A stretch of 51,161 bases of DNA from Mesostigma viride (lineage: Eukaryota; Streptophyta; Mesostigmatophyceae; Mesostigmatales; Mesostigmataceae), in the NCBI GenBank assembly GCA_009746045.1, contig RPFO01000507.1, forward strand, positions 1 to 51,161, read 5' to 3'. Position numbers and translations under genes: made by a program. Positions 42,533 to 51,059 of this stretch are shown one piece after another. Position 1 is the first letter of the stretch; each line of letters opens with the position of its first letter. The notes beneath the pieces were generated by a model. The model did not search any database. It was not told the DNA's origin and worked only from the letters and a program-made list of their open reading frames with translations.

Positions 42533-42838
42533 ATGGCTTGCGAGTGGAAAGACGTGTTCGGAGCGCCCCGAGAGGGCGCGCACGCGTACAGGATCTTAGA
42601 CGTAGCGGTTGTGGACCTAGTGGGCACGATCCTCATTGCATGGATGTTGAGTCGGTATTGGGAAATAAACTTTATTATCATGTTTGCATCCTTATTCGCC
42701 CTCGGGCAACTCATGCACATCTTGTTTTGCGTCGACACCACGGTCGCGCGTTTCGTTTCGCGAGCGACAGGCCTTGCAATGCCGCCGCCGCCTGGGGGGG
42801 TCGCACTCGCACAGTCCCCCGCCCCCTTCTCCGAGTAG
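42533..42838 (+). CDS. Small membrane protein of a giant-virus type
   Basis: 101 residues. Two hydrophobic segments: VVDLVGTILIAWML (about residues 27-40) and NFIIMFASLFALGQLMHILF (about 46-65), ending in HILFCVDT. The order (RILDVAVVD, two membrane segments, H-x2-F-x-V-x-T) resembles a conserved short membrane protein I associate with phycodnaviruses and relatives. The last third overlaps the minus-strand gene at 42692 and may not be constrained. CTATAG lies close to the ATG. Confidence 0.65.
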   Translation: MACEWKDVFGAPREGAHAYRILDVAVVDLVGTILIAWMLSRYWEINFIIMFASLFALGQLMHILFCVDTTVARFVSRATGLAMPPPPGGVALAQSPAPFSE

Positions 42839-43210
42839 ACGACAGTCTCTGCACTCGCCTCGCAGGCGGAGGTGCGCGCAAATCTGGCTCCCGCCGGTCC
42901 GTTTCTCTTTACATTCGCGGCACCGGGATCGTTGTTTGTCGTGTTCGCACAAGGCGGAGCCCTTGCACGCGTGGCAGCTGTACTTGAACCTCCCGCACGG
43001 ACAGTAGGAGGAGGGGGTGCACACCTGACACCTCCTCTTGCTGCGCCCGTGGACGCAGCCGCTCTTCTTCGACTTTGGGGCCGGGTCGCAAGGGGGATCC
43101 GGTTCGGTGCGGTACACGCAGTGGGCGCACGTCCACCACGGCACGCGCCCGTGGGGACAGGCGCGGAGACGACGGACCGTCGGGTGTTGGAATGCGGAAG
43201 TCGCGAGCAT
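42692..43210 (-). CDS. Cys/His-repeat protein (C-x-HG/C-x2-C repeats)
   Basis: 172 residues from the ATG at 43210. It contains five to six tandem units of the kind C-x-HG-(basic)-C-x2-C: CPHGRVPWWTCAHC, CVHGRSKRRCQVC, CPCGRFKYSCHAC, CEHDKQRSRCREC, CAHLRLRGECRDC, ending with a degenerate unit. This repeat is common in nucleocytoplasmic large DNA viruses and related elements; its role is unknown (probably zinc-binding). The open frame extends far upstream but that is antisense to the 43255 gene. Confidence 0.7.
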   Translation of the reverse strand: MLATSAFQHPTVRRLRACPHGRVPWWTCAHCVYRTEPDPPCDPAPKSKKSGCVHGRSKRRCQVCTPSSYCPCGRFKYSCHACKGSALCEHDKQRSRCRECKEKRTGGSQICAHLRLRGECRDCRLLGEGGGGLCECDPPRRRRHCKACRSRNETRDRGVDAKQDVHELPEGE

Positions 43211-43254
43211 GGTTGCGATTGGTGCGTCAATGACATCCCGCCGGACCGACCTTT

Positions 43255-43836
43255 CTACTCGTCTTCCCGTCGGCTGGCCGACACGTCCTTGAACGCCTTG
43301 TTTTCGGTTACGACGACGGGGCGGAACAGGACCAGTTTGTGGTCGGTCGAGTCGACGCGCTTCAAGACGACGTACATCATGTCTTCGTAGGCGAACGACA
43401 TGCCGACCGGACCCCCTCCAGCTACCGTCCAATCGGGCGCGTTTTTGTCGCGAATCGTTTGTACGGCCGTCTCCGCGTCCATCACGCCCACGCCGCTGGC
43501 CCGCTGCACCTCGATGGGCACGTGGTTCGACTGTTCGGGCGACGACACGATCTCGACCAGGCCGAGTTTCCCGTCGGCGGACACGAGTCGCAAGCGCGTC
43601 GTCGCGCCGTCCACCGACTTCCACTGGAACTCGCGGTGCTCTCGCTTCTTCTCGGCGAACTGCTCGCCGGTGGCGCGCGACACGGGGAACAAGGGGGTGC
43701 CCGCGTACGTCGGGTCGATCTTGTCCGGCGTCACGGTCCGCGCCCCGTTCCCGCGTCGCCTGCGACTCGCGAGATAGAGGATCAGGAACGCGATGGCAAT
43801 CGACAATGCGATGATCGCGATCCACAGTCGGTCCAT
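43255..43836 (-). CDS. N-terminally anchored membrane protein
   Basis: 193 residues from the ATG at 43836, which sits directly after TATAAG. Residues 4-23 (LWIAIIALSIAIAFLILYLA) form a membrane anchor followed by RRRR, so the C-terminus likely stays on the basic-residue side. The remainder is soluble, beta-rich in appearance, and contains EFQWKSVDGATTRLRLVS and MSFAYEDMMYVVLKRV. Unknown; a virion membrane protein is plausible. Confidence 0.65.
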   Translation of the reverse strand: MDRLWIAIIALSIAIAFLILYLASRRRRGNGARTVTPDKIDPTYAGTPLFPVSRATGEQFAEKKREHREFQWKSVDGATTRLRLVSADGKLGLVEIVSSPEQSNHVPIEVQRASGVGVMDAETAVQTIRDKNAPDWTVAGGGPVGMSFAYEDMMYVVLKRVDSTDHKLVLFRPVVVTENKAFKDVSASRREDE

Positions 43837-43890
43837 CTTATACCCATCCGTCCAAAATAAAATCTGTCCTTCGTGTATACCAAACCAAAC

Positions 43891-44013
43891 ATGCCGCTTC
43901 GGAGCAAGACCACGGGCAGGTTCATCAAGAGGAGCCACTCCGGCGCCGCTCACCGGCGTCGCCGGCATCACGCGAGGGCCCCCTTCATCATGATGCCGTT
44001 CGGCGGGGGCTAA
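43891..44013 (+). CDS. 40-residue Arg/His-rich basic peptide
   Basis: ATG at 43891 to TAA at 44011. The middle is strongly basic (HRRRRHHAR) and the C-terminus is MMPFGGG. The ATG follows GTATACC by about a dozen bases, and the ORF fills the gap between two other genes. Could be a condensing or core peptide; unproven. Confidence 0.45.
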   Translation: MPLRSKTTGRFIKRSHSGAAHRRRRHHARAPFIMMPFGGG

Positions 44014-44038
44014 TTTTCTTTCCATTGTGTACGGTATA

Positions 44039-44425
44039 ATGATGGCGGACTTCGAGGGCGCTCCGTTTGACGGGGCCGTGTCACCGCAGATCTCGTTACC
44101 ACAAAGCGCGCTCCCCACGCCCGTAGGGGTGGACCCGGGTCCTCTGGCGCCGATGGGGTGGGCCGCCGCGTTCGGTCTCGACCTCGCGACGGCGGCGAAG
44201 GCCATGGCGAGCGTGTCCCCCGCGCCGCCTCCCGTCATCTTGCCGTTCGTGCCTCTCGAGTTCGACCCCCGACTGGAAAACCGGTTCGAGCAGCGGTTCG
44301 CGGAGAGGGGCGCGAGGGAGAACGATCCCGTGCCCCGGCCGAGCGGGAGGGGCGAGGGGGCCGAGTTGATGGGCCGGAAGATCGCCGACGCCATCCGTGC
44401 GATCGAGCGAGGCTCGTGGAACTGA
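44039..44425 (+). CDS. Hypothetical Pro/Ala-rich protein, 128 residues
   Basis: Start at the ATG at 44039, right behind GGTATA (a second ATG follows at once). Proline/alanine-rich first half, charged C-terminal helix (GRKIADAIRAIERG). Not recognised. Confidence 0.5.
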   Translation: MMADFEGAPFDGAVSPQISLPQSALPTPVGVDPGPLAPMGWAAAFGLDLATAAKAMASVSPAPPPVILPFVPLEFDPRLENRFEQRFAERGARENDPVPRPSGRGEGAELMGRKIADAIRAIERGSWN

Positions 44426-44456
44426 AATATGTTGGGGTAGAAATATACAGGCGGAG

Positions 44457-44813
44457 ATGGACAAGTCTGTGGTCCGCGGTCTCGTGTTCGCGCCCGGAGC
44501 GGGGAAGAAGCGGTCCGTCAACCGGTCCGAGTATCCGTACGAGTCCGAGTTCCGCGCGGCCGACAAAGAGGCCGTGCCGTACGTGTCTCCGAACACGGAC
44601 GACTGGAACCCGGCCGGGTTGCGACAGCTGACCCACGCGGATCTGGAGTCCATGTTCCTTGTGTCGGAGGCTCGTCGAGCGGCGCAGATCGCGCGACTCG
44701 AGGAGTCTCGTCTGCGTGCCGCGGAGAAGCAGAAGGCGTACAACGCCGTCGCCGTCGATCCCAAGCCCCGGACCATCCTGTGGACCGGGCAGTACGAGGA
44801 CCTCTACTCTTAG
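44457..44813 (+). CDS. Hypothetical protein, 118 residues
   Basis: ATG at 44457, eight bases after AATATACAG. Charged and helical (SEARRAAQIARLEESRLRAA), with a conserved-looking end WTGQYEDLYS. Not recognised. Its stop overlaps the stop of the minus-strand remnant at 44810. Confidence 0.5.
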   Translation: MDKSVVRGLVFAPGAGKKRSVNRSEYPYESEFRAADKEAVPYVSPNTDDWNPAGLRQLTHADLESMFLVSEARRAAQIARLEESRLRAAEKQKAYNAVAVDPKPRTILWTGQYEDLYS

Positions 44814-44897
44814 CGATGGGACGAGACGAACTCGAGTAACATGGAAAAGGTGTCGGCGCCCAAGTCCATGAGCTGGCCGCGGAGACCGGGAGGGGGG
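44810..44897 (-). pseudogene. 3' end of a viral ORF cut by Copia-type element 2
   Basis: The frame LRGQLMDLGADTFSMLLEF... reaches a TAA at 44810-44812 and stays open up to the LTR edge. The upstream part of the gene lies beyond the window on the other side of the element. Confidence 0.4.
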
Positions 44898-45173
44898 AGT
44901 TGCAATAATGTGTTTTGGATACCAACGCTCTTCGTCGAGAGGCAAGTGCTTTGGTGCTACGCAGAGGAACACGCAGGCGGCTACCTCGTCCGCCGTCACG
45001 TTGCATTTATTTCTCATTAACTTATCATCGTGCATTGGACTTGCTTAACATAGTCCGAGATTCCTCGGCGCGACGCTAGATGCCGTTCACAAGATTCCGT
45101 CGCAGCAAAGATGCTGACGGCGCGGCGTCCACACTAGGATTTAGGGTACTGAGTAGAACTACACAGTACAACT
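44898..45173 (-). repeat. 3' LTR of Copia-type element 2
   Basis: Left copy of a repeat matched at 50507-50651 and 51060-51161. Its right edge is set by the AACT at 45170-45173 beside the polypyrimidine (PPT complement) tract; the length is therefore inferred from one end. Confidence 0.75.
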
Positions 45174-45590
45174 CCGACTTCTTTTTCTTTGTGAGTCGGT
45201 ACGGACAGGGATGTACTCAAGATGATCGGTACGGCCGCATCCCAGTCACCGACTTCACAATCCTAGTAGTGGCAAAGTCTTGTTGGGAAACAACACCAAC
45301 AAGCATAGCGGTCGCATGAACTTGGATGCATGTGCAAGACACACATCATTATGGCAAGTCATTTATTCATCGTACCACACTGGGGAAACCCGGAAACATA
45401 GTATGCCGGCCACCGCCAAGCATCAACGGGTGAAAACCCAGACAAGAGCCCATTACATAGTATGCAACTCTCCCGCAGAGAGAAGCATCAAGGCCATGGT
45501 CAATGCCAATTTTAAATAGGAAATTCAGAAAAGAGTGAAAACACACATCAGCCAGGGCAAGATGTAACCCTGAAATCAGACAGGGACAAT

Positions 45591-48500
45591 TTAAAGTGTC
45601 GCCTGAACTAGACGAAGCTTGTCATACTGAGGCCTAGCCTTGGCATACAGCTTGGTCAAAGCATCTGAAATGTTATCATTGTCGCGAACATGGTACAGCG
45701 AAACAGCGTCACTATATTCTTTGGCACGAAGGAAGTCGAGCTTGCGCGTGCGCGCATAAGGATCAGCCAAAAAGTCAATCAGCGACTGCGAATCCGTGAA
45801 GATGGTGGTATCAACCTGTGGAATGACACGGCAAAACTTCAAACACCACCGAAGAACCGCACGGAAATACATCAACTCCTCAGCAGTCTCGCAGAAGGCA
45901 CGAGCCTCTGCAGTGTCACTACCCACATACACCCGCCGATGTAAGCGAGAAAACCACGCAAAGGGTGAAGGGGAAGATTCAGGGACATGGACAGTGGCAG
46001 AATTACTCAAAAGCACCACAGCGGCACAGCGCCCACGGAGCTTAGAGATATTAGCACTATCCAAACTGCTATCACAATACGCGGACAAGTGAATAGGCCG
46101 CTCATAGTCCACCCCATGTAAGACCAACCCAGGGGAGGCAGAAATGTACTTACACATGACATTGCGGGAAAGAGAGCACATCAAGTCATCTGGCAACCGA
46201 GCAAGCACCGCCAAGTCAGGGGAGACGGTAGAGACCAGCCAGTTCAGCTTACCCCGCAGAGAACCACACTCAGCAGGCTGAATATACTGACTAGTAAGGG
46301 ATGAAAGCTGAGTGATGAGCTCCTGAACATAGTCCCCCGCTGCACGCAGCTTCATCACATATCTGCCAGAGGCATCCTTGGTGAGCATAGTGTCGACGCC
46401 ACAGAACTTGACATACTTGTCCAAGACGCGGCGAATGACCTTGCCGACCGGGAAGTGCTGAGCAACAGTGGCACAAAACCAGTCTAGCCACGGTGTGGGG
46501 CCCATGCAGTCCACATCATCGACATGAATGAACACAAAAACTGGCTGCCCCTCCCATGAGCCAACAAACAGAGAGGGGTCCAGGTCATGATAGTACATGT
46601 GCATCACATCAAGCAAAAGACGCTCGAGGCAAAGGCGCCAAATCCGAGGACCTGTCACAGTACCGTCAACACCCTTCAAGAGACGGAGAAACTTCTTGCC
46701 CATGATAGGCTGCCACAAGGGAGGACAGCGCACATACAAGCGGGTCGTGCCAGCCCACACATTCTCAGCGAGCTTGGGATCACCATTCAAAAAAGCTTTG
46801 CTGAAATCCATGAGGGCTGACTCATACGGAAGTCCCTTGTTGAGCTGGCCTAGGTAGAAGGACAGGACCATGCGCCAATTATCCTTGATCAACCCAGGTG
46901 CTGAGATGGCATTGTCCGGAAGATCACTAGTACCTGAAAATTCTAGGACCACCGGGCGAACAAAAGGCACCCTAGTTGTTGTGTCAGGCACCAACTTACG
47001 CTCCAAAGTCCACTTGTGGCGCAAAAGGCGAGCACCACTGGGCACTTCATCAACCGGTTCAACAGCACGGTATGCAAGCCACCTTTCACCTGACGCAATA
47101 ATGGCCTTAGTCCACCCATCTAGCCCCTCCTCCGTTTGACACTCCACGTCAGCATCATGGTAAGAGATAGGGCTTTGGGTAGCAACATCATGACGTCCAA
47201 TGCCGAGACTAGCCAAGCTAGGACGTTTAGGAAGCAACAACTGAGTTACCAACGGCACATCACTCTCACGGGCATAGTTCACGTGCCGAATGTTGCCTAT
47301 GACAGCAACAAGTTGGCAGTCAGACATGACAGCATAGTCCTCAAGAGGCAGATCAGCATGCCCCTCCCGCCGCAAGCAGGTGGAGTTGACCCAGACATCC
47401 TCCCGTACAAGGAAGTTCTGACCAAGGATTGGTGGACCACTATACCCTTCCACCACGCAAAACTCAACTAGCACCCCCATCACATTGACATCAATGACAC
47501 CAAGGACAGGGAACTTCGTTGAGCCAGCAAAATCAGTCACACACTCCCAGTGCACTGAGGGTCTCACAGGATTGTAGTGCAGGGATGAGACAATGGAGGT
47601 TCTCGCCTGCGTATCTACCAACATCCTCATACCATGCTGATCACCCAGGGTACCAAATGCGGATACCATCGCTGCCTTGACGGGATTTTGCAAAGCGTCT
47701 GTAGGAGGTTTACGCATCAACCTTTCTACAGCAAGGGTGAGAAAGCCCTTACGGCTTGGGCGCTCAAGACAGGAACTGCCCTGAGTACTATCCCTACCAA
47801 CGCAGGGATCCTCCCGACCAACGCCAGAAGGGGGGAGGTTAGGCAAGCTGTCGCGCAAGCTCTCTGCCTGTTCTACCCCTAGGGTGTGTAAGTGGTGTGC
47901 TACCACAGCAACATCATCATCATAGTCCCCACTCTGCAACTCCAACTCAGCTTCCCCACTAGGCGCGCTAGTACCACTGTCCCCTGCATTGTCACATACA
48001 GGAGCCGAAGAGGAAGGAGGAGTCACAGTGCTAGAGAGCCTGCTAGGGTCGGAGTACAACTCCAACACTCTAGACCAAGCCTCCACATCACGCATGTAGG
48101 GCTTCACCCTATTCCAAGCCATAGTGACCTCAGTGCCCTCATAGTCCACCACGCATTTACGCATAGCAGCATCACAAGAAATTACCTTGGCTGGACCAAG
48201 CCACCTGCCACGCTTACCCAGGGCACCTTCCTTGTGCAGCCAAACATCATGCCCCACACTGGGCTCATAAGCCCCACGTCGCCTATCCAACTGGACAAGG
48301 CGCTGAAAACGGGATGCTAGGTGGTCTTTGTACACATCCACCACCACATCGTGATATTGGCCAAACTGCAAACCCTCGGCAGTCACCAACACCCCATCCT
48401 GTGTCGACATCAGCACACGGTTGTTCAAACTTCGACACACGGCAAGTGCCCACAAGAGCCGACTAGAGAATTCACTGTGTGGCATGTGGTCCCCACGTCG

Positions 48501-49229
48501 GGTAGCAAGCAGCTTAAACTCCTGTACCGCTCTCTCCGCTATCCCTTGTGACTCGTGGTCCTCACGCCCCACTGTTCCCACAAACTCATATCCAGGTTCC
48601 TTGGCAGCCCACTTGAATTGCTGATCAAACTGCATCCCTGTAACCATGCTAAACATGGAGTCCAACAGGTCTATCCCCTCAAGGAGGTCCCCAACATGCT
48701 GTGACTTGAGTGGGACAACTGAAACAAAATGGGAAAATCTGTCTATTCCCAGCAAGTAGACAGCCTGGTCCTGGAACAAAATGTCACACACCAAGTGACC
48801 ACGCTCAAGGGGTGGGTGTTTGACATGCCTACGTGCACGCTTAGGCGCAGTGGACTGACACTGGTGACAACCACTGTACATGGACTGCACCGTGCTAGCC
48901 AACTTAGTCCCCGGTGCCAGTGCCCGTGCAAAACGGATAGCGTGGGTCCCATGGCCTAACACATGATGCAAGCGTGCAGCAACAGCAGTCAAGGAAAGGA
49001 CTTCACCTGGTGTGGCCAGTGACCCCCCATCGTCACGGTCGACGTGCATGAGTCCAGCTTGCATAGTACCAGCATTACTGGTCGGTGGGGGTTCATGGTC
49101 CCGCGTTGCCGCAGGCGTAACAATGTCTGTGCACAAGCCGCTACGCAACACAGCAGCAATGCACGCAGCAGAATTGTTGTCTACACAACTACCCAGCTCA
49201 TCACATGCAGCTAGATTAGTGGTAAACAC
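45591..49229 (-). CDS. Pol: integrase, retropepsin-like domain, reverse transcriptase, RNase H
   Basis: One open frame of about 1212 codons; the frame is also open upstream into Gag. HHCC zinc module (LHHVLGHGTH...CHQC), catalytic core with GIDRFSHF, MQFDQQFKW and VGREDHESQGIAERAV (Glu present). Next comes a retropepsin-like segment with DTQA (47604-47615) and PILGQNFL. Reverse transcriptase follows: MDFSKAFLNGD and IHVDDVDCM (about 46503-46526). RNase H: YCDSSLDSANISK, SDTAEARAF, FTDSQSLIDFLADPYART, and DNISDALTK. The order IN-PR-RT-RH matches element 1. Function: the complete reverse transcription and integration set. The absence of frameshifts suggests a recently active copy. Confidence 0.92.
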   Translation of the reverse strand: MFTTNLAACDELGSCVDNNSAACIAAVLRSGLCTDIVTPAATRDHEPPPTSNAGTMQAGLMHVDRDDGGSLATPGEVLSLTAVAARLHHVLGHGTHAIRFARALAPGTKLASTVQSMYSGCHQCQSTAPKRARRHVKHPPLERGHLVCDILFQDQAVYLLGIDRFSHFVSVVPLKSQHVGDLLEGIDLLDSMFSMVTGMQFDQQFKWAAKEPGYEFVGTVGREDHESQGIAERAVQEFKLLATRRGDHMPHSEFSSRLLWALAVCRSLNNRVLMSTQDGVLVTAEGLQFGQYHDVVVDVYKDHLASRFQRLVQLDRRRGAYEPSVGHDVWLHKEGALGKRGRWLGPAKVISCDAAMRKCVVDYEGTEVTMAWNRVKPYMRDVEAWSRVLELYSDPSRLSSTVTPPSSSAPVCDNAGDSGTSAPSGEAELELQSGDYDDDVAVVAHHLHTLGVEQAESLRDSLPNLPPSGVGREDPCVGRDSTQGSSCLERPSRKGFLTLAVERLMRKPPTDALQNPVKAAMVSAFGTLGDQHGMRMLVDTQARTSIVSSLHYNPVRPSVHWECVTDFAGSTKFPVLGVIDVNVMGVLVEFCVVEGYSGPPILGQNFLVREDVWVNSTCLRREGHADLPLEDYAVMSDCQLVAVIGNIRHVNYARESDVPLVTQLLLPKRPSLASLGIGRHDVATQSPISYHDADVECQTEEGLDGWTKAIIASGERWLAYRAVEPVDEVPSGARLLRHKWTLERKLVPDTTTRVPFVRPVVLEFSGTSDLPDNAISAPGLIKDNWRMVLSFYLGQLNKGLPYESALMDFSKAFLNGDPKLAENVWAGTTRLYVRCPPLWQPIMGKKFLRLLKGVDGTVTGPRIWRLCLERLLLDVMHMYYHDLDPSLFVGSWEGQPVFVFIHVDDVDCMGPTPWLDWFCATVAQHFPVGKVIRRVLDKYVKFCGVDTMLTKDASGRYVMKLRAAGDYVQELITQLSSLTSQYIQPAECGSLRGKLNWLVSTVSPDLAVLARLPDDLMCSLSRNVMCKYISASPGLVLHGVDYERPIHLSAYCDSSLDSANISKLRGRCAAVVLLSNSATVHVPESSPSPFAWFSRLHRRVYVGSDTAEARAFCETAEELMYFRAVLRWCLKFCRVIPQVDTTIFTDSQSLIDFLADPYARTRKLDFLRAKEYSDAVSLYHVRDNDNISDALTKLYAKARPQYDKLRLVQATL

Positions 49230-49252
49230 ATCATCGTCCCAACATGGGCTAT

Positions 49253-50479
49253 CTAGTTTGCTGCAGAGGGAGCAGGGACAGGCACATGAGTGTTAGCAGG
49301 TGTGGCCTGGGTGTTCCCCTGCCTCTGCCATTTGTTCCACTTGGCCTTCTTGGGCCGCATGTTGCCAGCCGGCTTGGGCGGGCGCTTCTTGCCCTGCGGA
49401 CCGCGTGTGTGCTTGCAGTCCTTGGCGAAGTGCCCTGGCTGGTGGCAGGCGCCACACAGCCGCACATTCGGACCAGCCTTCGTGTTGGCTGGGCAATCCG
49501 ACCACACATGCCCGGTGCCCTGGCATCGGCCACACTTCTCTTCACCTGCACCATGAATTCTTGCAATGGGCGCTGCAGCAGAGGAAAGAGGGTCAGAAAT
49601 GCCCGCTGCCACCAATGCCTTGGCGGCAGCCGGCACAGCAACAGAATTGCGAATAATCTGGAAAGCCTCTGCCCTATTTGCTAGCTTGTCGACAGTCAGT
49701 GTTCCCGACATGCCCTGGAGGGCGGACTCAGACAGGCTACCAGACATGATGCCCTTTGCCAGAAACATTACCACCGAGAAGGCGTCACCTGGCGAGCAGG
49801 ACGACAACGCCAGTTTCTGCTCGTAGTCGAGCGTTGCCTGGCTGATGTCTACCTTCCGATTCAGATCAAACTTTAGAATACTCACTGCATCTGCGACGAG
49901 GCGCATTAGCCCCGTCTTCAGGAGATTCTTCTCAAGGCTAGCCATGAATTCTTCCCAGCTCCGGTCCTCCTTGTAGGCTATCTCGATCAGGTCGGATACG
50001 ACCTTGTAACCCTCGGTGGCCAGCCGATTGCGCCTCAGCAATTCGATAGGCTTGGCTACCATGTCTTGGACATCACTGTGCCACTTGCGCAGGTTCAAAA
50101 TAAACTGTTCTTTCACCTTCTCTGATGGCTCAGGAGCCGCTGGAATCGGCGCAGGAATTCGCTCCTCGATCACCTTTTGCTCCTTCATCCAGAGGATGCG
50201 GGCAGCACGGTCTAGGCTTGCAGTGCGCAGCCCAGCCGCCTGTGATCCACTTGGCAGCTCCGCTGCACGGGCAGCTGCAGGTGCAGTTTCCTCCGCCGCA
50301 GTGTCCACCACTGCGGGGCTATCCTGCTTGGCAAATTCTTCGTTCAGATTCCTCTGAATCTCGCTCGCGGTGGGCTTGCGAAGTGTGCCCACGCCCTTCG
50401 AGCCCAGGGCTCCGAGATTCGGCAGCTTGATTTTGTGTTTGATTTTCGACGACGGCGTTGTCAGGCCCGTCCGGAACAT
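49253..50479 (-). CDS. Gag with two CCHC zinc knuckles
   Basis: 408 residues from the ATG at 50479, 28 bases inside the LTR edge at 50507. The open frame continues upstream into the LTR (to 50644), but that part belongs to LTR sequence shared with the left LTR. Two zinc knuckles near the C-terminus: CGRCQGTGHVWSDC and CGACHQPGHFAKDC (both C-x2-C-x4-H-x4-C), followed by a basic tail. It would assemble and package the RNA. The stop (TAG at 49253-49255) falls inside the overlap with Pol. Confidence 0.88.
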   Translation of the reverse strand: MFRTGLTTPSSKIKHKIKLPNLGALGSKGVGTLRKPTASEIQRNLNEEFAKQDSPAVVDTAAEETAPAAARAAELPSGSQAAGLRTASLDRAARILWMKEQKVIEERIPAPIPAAPEPSEKVKEQFILNLRKWHSDVQDMVAKPIELLRRNRLATEGYKVVSDLIEIAYKEDRSWEEFMASLEKNLLKTGLMRLVADAVSILKFDLNRKVDISQATLDYEQKLALSSCSPGDAFSVVMFLAKGIMSGSLSESALQGMSGTLTVDKLANRAEAFQIIRNSVAVPAAAKALVAAGISDPLSSAAAPIARIHGAGEEKCGRCQGTGHVWSDCPANTKAGPNVRLCGACHQPGHFAKDCKHTRGPQGKKRPPKPAGNMRPKKAKWNKWQRQGNTQATPANTHVPVPAPSAAN

Positions 50480-50651
50480 TTTTGAAAATGTTCTTTCTTG
50501 AGTACAAGTTGCAATAATGTGTTTTGGATACCAACGCTCTTCGTCGAGAGGCAAGTGCTTTGGTGCTACGCAGAGGAACACGCAGGCGGCTACCTCGTCC
50601 GCCGTCACGTTGCATTTATTTCTCATTAACTTATCATCGTGCATTGGACTT

Positions 50652-50857
50652 AGTTAGGTTAATATTGTGCGGAAACCTTTTTGCCACTTGGGCTACTCAG
50701 GTTCCGCACAATATTACCGGCGATAACCACTCGCCGGACACTCAAGTTCACGACGTCGTGAACTTGAGTGTCCGGCGAGTGGTTATCGCCGGTAATATTG
50801 TGCGGAACCTGAGTAGCCCAAGTGGCAAAAAGGTTTCCGCACAATATTAACCTAACT
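50652..50857. repeat. Perfect 206-bp palindrome
   Basis: Two 103-base arms meet at CGAC|GTCG between 50754 and 50755 with no spacer and no mismatch. Inside each arm, GTGCGGAA and TTCCGCAC make further small hairpins. Confidence 0.95.
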
Positions 50858-51059
50858 AAAACCTAGCCTCTTGGGGCGAGGACGAATCACTAGGCTCGGA
50901 ACACCCGTATGCATGAATATGATCGAATATAAGCATCTCGTTGGTGCAAATATCGATATGAATATGATCGAATATGAGCATCTCCTTGGTGCGCATATGA
51001 TTAGAGCCGGGTGCCAAATCGGAACGAGTTATTCCCCCAAATAATCCGCTTCCGTAACT
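50652..51059. mobile_element. 408-bp solo-LTR-like insertion, TSD GACTT
   Basis: Absent from the left LTR. Flanked by GACTT at 50647-50651 and 51060-51064. It begins AGTTA and ends TAACT, the same terminal type as the other LTRs here. No coding capacity. Its first 206 bases are a perfect palindrome. Best explained as a solo LTR of a related family or a small derivative of one. Confidence 0.75.

Noticed and set aside
42692-43825. Long N-terminal extension of the Cys/His-repeat protein
   Set aside because: The extension is antisense to and overlaps the membrane-protein gene at 43255; the internal ATG at 43210 starts the natural sequence.
50506-50644. Gag start at 50644 inside the LTR
   Set aside because: The same frame begins at 45035 in the other LTR; the shared part is LTR sequence, and the ATG at 50479 follows the LTR end.
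50700-50720. AATATTAC as a rolling-circle origin nonamer
   Set aside because: It matches the loose consensus only, is not at the apex of a short stem-loop, and no Rep gene is present.
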